From: CAYWNA01 sp964459305 | Lineage (GTDB): Bacteria > Planctomycetota > Planctomycetia > Pirellulales > Pirellulaceae | Direction: 5' to 3' | Assembly: GCA_964459305.1 (NCBI GenBank) | Contig: CAYWNA010000285.1 | Span: forward strand, 1-16,701 | Length of the DNA stretch: 16,701 nucleotides | Shown: one piece after another, positions 8,501-14,700 of the stretch | Numbering within the stretch: position 1 is the stretch's first letter | How the letters are laid out: each line of letters opens with the position of its first letter | The notes under the pieces: generated by a model | What the model saw: only the letters and a program-made list of their open reading frames with translations | Database searches by the model: none | What the model was told of the DNA's origin: nothing | Translations under genes and position numbers: made by a program

Positions 8501-9522
8501 CGGCCGAGGCGTTCCAGAACCGAGCGCCGATCCCGTTCCTTGCACCGCCGGAGGAAGAGCCGGTCCAGCCCGATGGCCTGAGTGCGGCCGGCTTCCCACT
8601 GTCCGCTTCGGAAGCGAGCCGACGGCAACAAGCCAATCCGGCGGGAGCACAGAAAGTCGTCGAATTAGCCGACGGAGTCGACATGACCTTGGCCTGGATT
8701 CCACCCGGCGAGTTCGTAATGGGCAGCTTGAACGGCTTCCCGGACGAACGGCCGCGCAGCGTGGTGCGCGTGAGTCAGCCGTTTTGGATGGGCGCCACGG
8801 AAGTAACCAACGGCCATTACGCCGTGTTCGATCCGCAGCATGACACACGCTACATCGACATGCACTCCCTGGATCGCGTCGTGCCCGGCCATATCGCCAA
8901 TCACTCGGATCAGCCAGTGGCGCGCGTTTGCTGGTCGGAAGCCATCCGCTTCTGCCAGTGGATGAGTCGCAAGACGGGCCTGAAGGTGACGCTGCCCACC
9001 GAAGCCCAGTGGGAATGGGCGGCCCGCGCGGGAACCGAAACGCAGTTCTTCTACGGTACGATGGACACCGACTTCGGCCGATTCGCCAATCTGGCCGATC
9101 AGGCTTTGCGCTGGTACAAGATGGGCTACGACGGCCCCAGTGCCCTGCAGCGGCGCTATCCCTATCCACCGGAGATGAACTTCCCGCTGCACGACGAGCG
9201 TTTCCGCGACAAGTGGTTCGTGGTGGACTATGCCGGCCAGACCGAGGCCAACGCCTGGGGGCTGAAAGACACGGTGGGCAACGTCAGCGAATGGACCCGC
9301 AGCAGCTATCGTCCCTACCCCTACCGCCACGACGACGGCCGCAACGACAAAGCCAGCCCCGATCACAAAGTCGCTCGCGGCGGCTCGTGGGCCGACCGCC
9401 CCGCCGACGCCGGTTCCTCCGTGCGCCGAGCCTACCAGCCGTGGCAGAAAGTCTACGACGTCGGCTTCCGCGTGATCGTGGAAGATACGTCAAGTACCAA
9501 CGCACTCACTTCGGTCGAGTGA
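5572..9522 (+). CDS. Secreted HZS-alpha-like diheme propeller protein fused to a SUMF1 domain
   Basis: The 1316-residue start at 5572 has AGGAAGG eight bases upstream; the longer frame from 5380 only reads through the palindrome. A basic N-region and a hydrophobic stretch (34-53) give a signal or anchor. Residues 54-185 look like a beta-sandwich carbohydrate-binding domain, followed by a charged helical segment (190-250). A TolB/PD40-like beta-propeller covers about 300-610. Residues 690-800 resemble the hydrazine synthase alpha C-terminal region, with a CVGCH heme-c motif at 798-802 and a second CVGCH at 848-852. Residues 1036-1302 are a SUMF1/formylglycine-generating-enzyme-like domain (GEFVMGS, LPTEAQWEWAARAG, GNVSEWT, RGGSW, GFRV). 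The catalytic cysteines of true FGE are absent after RGGSW, so that activity is unlikely. A periplasmic electron-transfer or binding role is inferred. It is transcribed from its own promoter and its substrate is unknown. Confidence 0.9.
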   Translation: MAENRGRHHVGRGASFSPRLAPLARLHAAFEQPWMCVWLVGLLAALSNAIWAAEAEFEFEARDFDDGNARVSLTGQSYADGPSCIWNAGELPNWVEYEFEFPVTADYTLSVLYTALQARPVEISLDEKKVHTGLKGVTGNWNTKSAKWEEQCTLHIARGKHTIALRCQGPFPHICALRLQSSVPFPDGWKLVRLTLEQRAERIRQRTERARIKAKIAALEGIDVEAVRLAIEDMEKQFPGRYDGAPHRKALTQFKRGRAALLKPLADGKQDDTQSIEELMAGIRTALLANPLLDFDRLLIVRRNFSGNQARHVTSSNAGFVAHNYQNHTSMPRSGWDNEIAVLSNLRGQPRIDGLYKPSGGQILRDVRLDFPADRMLFSSIDANGRWAIFEIRSDGNGLKQLTPTDYPDLDYFDACYLPDGRIILCSTGNYFGLPCLNGNGQIASLYLLDPATKALRQLTFDQDSDNDPAVLNDGRVLYQRWEYSDIPHYFARRRMTMNPDGTGQLAFHGSNSWFPTAFRFAKPVPDHPTRLVGIISGHHDFGDCGRMAILDPGLASAYPFRYRPTSKEWGVEGEPIAVTPEILPAEQTGFVQLVPGRGKTVAGTVCDAIIGHVYRKELPALTTHPCPLSSKYFLVSMKPTPQSLWGIYLVDVFDNATLIAEIDGAALFEPQSLTVRPRPPAIRDRVEPESPTAEVHIADIYSGPGLQGVPHGTVKRLRVFSYHFGYNSKAGFPFIGTQAGWDIKRVLGTAAVEPDGSAYFEIPANTPISIQPLDEEGRAVQLMRSWLVGMPGELVSCVGCHENRRETLPTRRGLAHERRPQPLEPWYGSPRPFAFAHEVFPVLEKHCVGCHDKEPIVGPRSKPCFKEPDIAYDTLHPYTHRPGVEADMALLYPMEYHASTSLLIQMLQKGHHGVKLAEMSREARDRLYCWIDLNVPRAGSWNPPEFQECDQRQRRCELAKVFANNDDDPEGEYQAAAEAFQNRAPIPFLAPPEEEPVQPDGLSAAGFPLSASEASRRQQANPAGAQKVVELADGVDMTLAWIPPGEFVMGSLNGFPDERPRSVVRVSQPFWMGATEVTNGHYAVFDPQHDTRYIDMHSLDRVVPGHIANHSDQPVARVCWSEAIRFCQWMSRKTGLKVTLPTEAQWEWAARAGTETQFFYGTMDTDFGRFANLADQALRWYKMGYDGPSALQRRYPYPPEMNFPLHDERFRDKWFVVDYAGQTEANAWGLKDTVGNVSEWTRSSYRPYPYRHDDGRNDKASPDHKVARGGSWADRPADAGSSVRRAYQPWQKVYDVGFRVIVEDTSSTNALTSVE

Positions 9523-9611
9523 GGTGCCATGTCATCACCGCGCGCGGGCATTCCGAGGCGTTGAATATCTGCTCAGGTTCGCTGCCGAAAAAATACCGGC
9601 ATCGGCTCGAT

Positions 9612-9677
9612 GTAGCCGAACTCGCCAGAGTTCGGTTTTCCCATGTCGAGCGACCAAAGTCTGGCGACTTCGGCTAC
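9612..9677. repeat. Imperfect 24-bp palindromic element (GTAGCC...GGCTAC)
   Basis: The arms 9612-9635 and 9654-9677 are reverse complements at 21 of 24 positions, with an 18-base loop. The ends are GTAGCCGAACTCGCC and GGCGACTTCGGCTAC. It lies between the convergent stops of the diheme/SUMF1 gene and the DUF1559 gene, where it could act as a two-way transcription barrier. There is a short T-run (TTTT) only in the loop, so a classic terminator is not seen. The left arm matches the left arm of the 5408-5475 element at 18 of 24 positions, mostly by transitions, which indicates one repeat family. Confidence 0.8.
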
Positions 9678-9722
9678 CGTGAATTCAGGTTCTATTTCGG
9701 CGCCGATCCTTAGCCGCATGGC

Positions 9723-10997
9723 TTACGGTTGTGGTGGAGACACACCGTCGTCTCGAATCGACAATCGCAGCAAGATCTCCAGGTCCGTGTCCTCCCGGAT
9801 GAATTGCACCGAACCACTGGCCATCGCCACCCACACTCCGCCCGGATGGGGCGACTGCAACGGATTGTTGATGCCGTGGTTTTCACTGCAGCCGGGCAAC
9901 GGCGTGGCGCCACTCCTCTCAGTACCAATCACTCGCTTGAGGTTCGGCGGATAACGGACCGTCGTGATATTCCAGCAGTCCCCGCCCCAGATTGCGGGCG
10001 GATCGCCGGGCGAGTTGACCTGCGGCACGGGATCAACGCGTCTTGTGCCTGAAAGCCAACCGCCACCAGGCCCTGTCGAACCATCCGTCCAACCGGAATC
10101 CCCATGATACTTCGTGGTCCAAGCGGGATCCCGGTCCAGTAGCCAATCCGACTGTTCGGCTACGATCATCGTGTTCGACGCGCCGTCCGTGCAGTCCCGT
10201 ACTCTGATGTGTTGACAGGGAGGCAACAGGCCGCTCGATGTGACGATGCCACCCGCGGCAGCACCGGTGCCCTTGTACTTGTTGTCGTAGACATGCTCTG
10301 CCTTGGGCGCCACCAAGCCCGAAGGCGCACGGCCACTGATCTGGTAGTCCTGTGACGTCGGGTCGATGTCGCAACCGCCCGCGATGCCAACGTAACTCGG
10401 CATCGTGATCGGACCGATTACGGTCTCAGACAGCGGCAGGGGGCTGCAAGGGCAACACATGTATGGCGGCACCATCATCCCAATCGACAATCGTGCCACG
10501 TGCTGCCCATCGCTGACAGTGTATGGGTGTGCGTCCAAATAACGAATAACATCATCTGCGCAAAACTCACATCGCACGTCTCGGCCAGGACGCTGGGATT
10601 CGACAATCTTGTCGTACATCAGCTTGTCGGCATCGATCAGATAGTTGCCCATGCTCTTAGCACCCTGGCTTACACGGACCTTGGGACCACCACGCTGGTC
10701 CATGAACGGCAGAATGCCAAACCACCACGCAGGCCCAAGAGCCGCCGTGACCGGCGGGTCGCCGCCGGGATTCGGCCCCGAGTGCATCGAGCCCATCGGG
10801 AACATATTGTGCGTATCGTGGTAGCTTCGCAGGCCCAAGGCGATGGAGCGCAAGTTATTGCTGCACGCCGTTTTCCGGGCGGCTTCGCGTGCGGATTGAA
10901 TCGCAAGCGGTGCCAGGGCAAGAAGCACTCCGACAAGCACGACGACAACCAACACTTGCACTCGCGTGATCCCACGCCGAACCGATCTCCTGGACAT
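9723..10997 (-). CDS. DUF1559 pseudopilin-like protein
   Basis: This is a 424-residue member of the planctomycete-expanded DUF1559 family, which has a type IV pilin-like N-terminus and a large extracytoplasmic domain. Seen: RRGITRVQ followed by a hydrophobic helix (15-34), then QSAREAARKTACSNNLRSIALGL (32-56) in two parts of the family signature, FWGILPF-type aromatic motif near 92-98, the DGASNT motif (271-276), and a C-terminal SPHPGGVWVAMASGSVQF block (382-399). Two departures: the glutamate expected at mature position +5 is Gln14, and the usual H-X9-DG is H-X9-SG (His384, Ser394-Gly395). AGGAGG five bases before the ATG fixes the start. A role in a type II secretion/pseudopilus-like envelope structure is generally assumed but unproven. 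The gene converges on the diheme/SUMF1 gene. Confidence 0.93.
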   Translation of the reverse strand: MSRRSVRRGITRVQVLVVVVLVGVLLALAPLAIQSAREAARKTACSNNLRSIALGLRSYHDTHNMFPMGSMHSGPNPGGDPPVTAALGPAWWFGILPFMDQRGGPKVRVSQGAKSMGNYLIDADKLMYDKIVESQRPGRDVRCEFCADDVIRYLDAHPYTVSDGQHVARLSIGMMVPPYMCCPCSPLPLSETVIGPITMPSYVGIAGGCDIDPTSQDYQISGRAPSGLVAPKAEHVYDNKYKGTGAAAGGIVTSSGLLPPCQHIRVRDCTDGASNTMIVAEQSDWLLDRDPAWTTKYHGDSGWTDGSTGPGGGWLSGTRRVDPVPQVNSPGDPPAIWGGDCWNITTVRYPPNLKRVIGTERSGATPLPGCSENHGINNPLQSPHPGGVWVAMASGSVQFIREDTDLEILLRLSIRDDGVSPPQP

Positions 10998-11096
10998 GAC
11001 TCCCTCCTGGCGGACGGGACGGCAGCCGAGTGGCCGGTATTGGCTCCATACAACCTTGATTCTAAACCCGCCTACGAGCCGCCGCGGTGTCTATTC

Positions 11097-11474
11097 TTAG
11101 CGCGGGATTTCCTGCATCAGGCGGAGGCCCAGGGCTTCCAGCACTCGGTCCAGGGCTGGGGCGGGCAATTCCGCTTTGCCTGCGCGGAAATCGGAAAGGA
11201 GACGCAGGTCGGCGTCGATCTCCGTGGCCAATTCGGCCATAGGACGTCGGGACAAGATGATGGCTCTGCGCACGTCACCGAAGAAGCCCGGTTGCTCAGC
11301 GGCTGCTCGGACCGCTTGGATGTGGGCGATGTTCTCGTCTTTGCACGTCAGTTCTTCCTCGACGGCCGACCGCCATTCGTCTCTCTGTTCGACGGTAGGA
11401 CGCAGATGCACTCGTTTCTCCCCAGCAGCCTTTGCCTGCCGAAGTTGTTCCTTCTGCTCTGACGTCAATTGCAT
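11097..11474 (-). CDS. HTH-domain protein, probable antitoxin
   Basis: The product is 125 residues. Residues 1-60 are charged and helical (LTSEQKEQLRQAKAAGEKRV at the start) and could be the toxin-binding part. Residues 64-122 (FFGDVRRAIILSRRPMAELA then DADLRLLSDFRAG, ending VLEALGLRLMQEIP) read as an XRE-like helix-turn-helix: a helix, a turn, a recognition-helix-like LLSDFRAGK, and a closing hydrophobic helix. The start codon is two bases after the stop of the broken BrnT-like frame upstream, and its ribosome site (GGAG, 11482-11485) lies in that gene's last codons. This is the usual coupling of a toxin-antitoxin pair. It would bind DNA and repress its own operon. The antitoxin function is inferred from context and from the HTH fold, and the toxin itself appears dead. 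Confidence 0.75.
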   Translation of the reverse strand: MQLTSEQKEQLRQAKAAGEKRVHLRPTVEQRDEWRSAVEEELTCKDENIAHIQAVRAAAEQPGFFGDVRRAIILSRRPMAELATEIDADLRLLSDFRAGKAELPAPALDRVLEALGLRLMQEIPR

Positions 11475-11476
11475 AT

Positions 11477-11740
11477 CTACTCTCCTACGTCATACGCCGT
11501 CACGGGCTCGATCGTGTCGTCGTCTAACCGCCTAAACACGCAGCAAAGGTATCTTCCCTCTGAAGTTCATCCGAATGCGACGGGATTGCCTGTCGAGCGG
11601 CTGACATCCTCACACTCCGGATCGCTGACGACTTCCTCGAACTCCTCGGAGGTGACAACGTGTTGCGCCAAGTGGTCGATGATCTCAGGCGTCCAGATGA
11701 AGAAGTAGAAGGGAATGAATTCAACTCCCCCCCAAATATT
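11477..11740 (-). pseudogene. Broken BrnT-like toxin gene
   Basis: On the minus strand, one frame reads FFIWTPEIIDHLAQH, then VTSEEFEEVVSDPE, then SRSTGNPVAFG. It meets an in-frame TGA at 11569-11567, then continues without shift as TSEGRYLCCVFRRLDD and DTIEPVTAYDVGE to a TAG at 11479-11477. Together these form a protein of about 80 residues with the helix, HGVT-EEF-like, G-TSEGRYL and PVTAY-like pattern of small BrnT-type RNase toxins of RelE-like fold. An upstream in-frame TAG (11743-11741) bounds the frame, and no ATG, GTG or TTG lies in frame before the TGA. The gene therefore has no canonical start and an internal stop, and it is best called a pseudogene. A run of seven G (minus strand, 11727-11733) marks the likely eroded 5' end. 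Family assignment is from memory. Confidence 0.7.
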
Positions 11741-11785
11741 CTATCGCCGATTACGGCGCATGGCAAACCGCGGCCAAGCGGCATG

Positions 11786-14700
11786 TCAGTCCTGGGTATG
11801 GAGGTCCGTGCTGGTACGGTGCGGTGCCTCCTTTCGATGCAGTTCCTGCACACGCTCGGCGCTGAGTGCCTGGCGGTAGATGCGGAAGTCGCTGATGAGG
11901 CCTTGGAAGGGTTTGTGGGTCGAGGGAATGGCGATGTCGCGTCCTTTGGCATGCAGCCCTGCGGTCATCGTTTCTGGGATCGGTTGGCGACCGTCTAGCT
12001 TGCCGTTCAGATACCAGCGTACTTCTGTGGCCTGGCGATCAACCACGGCAACCAGATGGCTCCAGGCGTCGGTTGCAAGAGGCGCGGTGGTTGTTGGGCG
12101 CACGCTCCGGTTCGCTCCGCGGCCTTCGCCAAGCACCAACTCGGCCCGGCCATCGTCCAGCAGGTTGATGACCCACCAGTTCTCAGGAAATGCCTCCTTG
12201 CCCAACAGACGGACGCCATAGCCATCGACTTTCACCCACAAGGCCAGCGTGAAATCGTCGTTGCCGAAATGCAGGTGCGATGCGTCCGGGATCACAGCGG
12301 CACGAGGAACCCCGTCAGCCACAAGGCAAGTCCCGAAATCGCCTTTGCCCCAGCGGCCGGATACCTCGGCATCATGCCCGCGGCCCGAGCAGTCGCGAGC
12401 CAACATCCCGACGCCTTCATCGAAACGCCATCGTCCCACCAAACCCGGCTCCGCGGCGATCTCGACTGGCGGTAGTGCCGCGCGCCAAGCGGCCGGCGAC
12501 AATGGCGTGCCCGGCCGCCCTGAGCCCGCCGACCACAGGCACAGAAGCCGGCCATTCGCAAGGGCGATGTAGAGATTACCGTTGGCGGCCGCCATTCCAT
12601 CCCAGACTGGCGTCGCGGGTAGAGACATCTCGGCCAGCACTTCGCCGTCGGCGGGCGAAACCGCCAGCAGCGAGGCCGGGGCCTTGCCCTCCAGTGCGGC
12701 TTGAGAGGTCAACGGGCTGCCATTGGGACCGGCAACGAATAGAACGTCCTCGGTTTGCACCATCGCCCGAACCTGAATCGGAATCCGCTTCCACCAGCGG
12801 AACTGGACGAACTGTTTGCCGCTCAGCCCCAACTTGCGATACTCTCTCGCCGTCAGATCCAGCGGCACGTCGCTTTCCTTGGCCGCGGCAAACAACGCCC
12901 ACTGTCCTCCCGTCTCGGCAATCGGACGGTCATAGCGGTTCTGCCCGAAACCGTAGATCGTATCGTCGTCCTCGACCAGAATACGGCCGGAGGGGAAGAG
13001 CGTGCGGCTGAGACGAAGGTCGTAGAACGCTCCTTGGTGCGGCGAGGTGTACATTGGAGCGTACGTCCACTGCCAACGGTTGGTGGTATCCGAACTGAGA
13101 TAGCCGTCAGGACTGTGCAGATGGGTGACCTTGTCCGGTTTTCGGTTGCCTTCGAGGTCGAGAACCTGATGCCGCATGAAGATCCTATCGCCGTCGCTCG
13201 ACAGCACATCACTCAGGCAGCCGTCGACACTTTGCTCATCGAGAATCTCGGAACCGTCGGCGTTGCGCGTTGAGATGACGGTGTCGACAATCTTGCGGCC
13301 CGTATGTGGATCCAGTCCGTAGAGGTGGATGCCACCGTCCAGATAGGACGACCTTCCGGCCACGAAGTACACGATGTGGTTTACGACTAGCACGCTGCCG
13401 CTGACCGGCCAGACCGACTCCAATTGCCCGCGCGATACAATCAGCCGCTGGTCCGGGCTGGCTCGGAAACGCCATGCCAGCGTTCCGTCCGCGGCTCGCA
13501 ACGCATGGACCGAACCGTCCCGGCACCCGCACAAGACCAATCCTTCGTGAATGGTCGGTGGGGAATCGATGGGGCCGTCAAAGGTCGACTGCCACAGGGG
13601 CTCGCCCGTGGTGGCGTCGAGTGCATATAGCGTGTGGGCATCCGTCGAGGCCAGGTAGACCCGATTGTCGGCAATTACCGGGCTGGTGAGCTTTCCGCCC
13701 TGCTCTCTCTGCCAACCGAGGTGCAACTCCGAGCCTACCTTGATACTTGCCCGCCCGGAACGCGCCACGTCGTGCCGGTAGGTCGGCCAGTCATTGGGAT
13801 TTGCGATTTTCGATTGCCGGTTTTCGATTTGTCCGTAGGCTGGCCCACGTTGCAGCCTGCGATCCTCCGGAATCTCGGCCGAACGCGAAGGCGGATTGGA
13901 GTTCATCGCCAGGAAGCCGGAGAGTTTGGCGCGGACGTAACAGGCGCAATCGTGGGGAGGGACGTACAGCCGGCCGTTGGCGGGCAGGACACCGAAGTAG
14001 CAGCTTCCGCGCGTCCAGTGATGGGCAACGGTCTCGCCGGTGTCGGTATCGAGGAATTCGATGCCGGCCCTGCCGGCGATCACGGTGTTGCCGACTACCT
14101 TCATCTGATGGCAGCGGTGATGCTGAAAGCGGAAGTTGTATTTTCCCTTGACGCTCTTCTTGATGATCCCGCTCAGCGGATCGTAGGCGTTGACGTCCAG
14201 ATTGTCGTCAAGCGGCCGCCACAGGTTCATCTTCACGTCGGGTCCCCAGAGATATCCGTTGAAACCGAATAGATCCACGGGAACCGAGTAGTTGGACGGC
14301 GCGTAATCCGACCGCCAGAGTTCGCTTCCGTCGTCTGCCGAGACGACATTGAGTTGGCGTCCGCCGGCGAACGCGACCACATCCTCGTAGATGATCAGCG
14401 TCGGGGCAAACTGGGGCGCCAGGAGGATGGTCGACTTTTCAGCCCCCGGGCTGTCTGGATTCGCTTGGTCCCGAAACTCGATTTCTTGCCCGGTGGGAGG
14501 CGACGTCCAGCGCGGGGCCCCGGTCTTGAGATCGAGGCTATTGATAGCTTGGCCGTCATGGTAGACAACCTGTTTTCCGTCGGCCGCCAGCGTCAGCGGC
14601 ATGATCATGGCAGCGGCATGCTCCCAGAGCGTCTTCCCGGTGTCCGGATCGACTGCAACCAGACGCATGCTTTCGCCCTGGCCCCGCCGGAGTTTGGCGG

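Noticed and set aside
6463..8631. Long antisense open frames (315 and 401 codons) across the diheme/SUMF1 gene
   Set aside because: The sense frame has clear heme, propeller and SUMF1 motifs throughout; the antisense frames have no recognisable features.
11524..11952. 142-codon minus-strand open frame
   Set aside because: Ser/Arg-rich shadow that overlaps the LamG end of the large gene and the toxin remnant in another frame.
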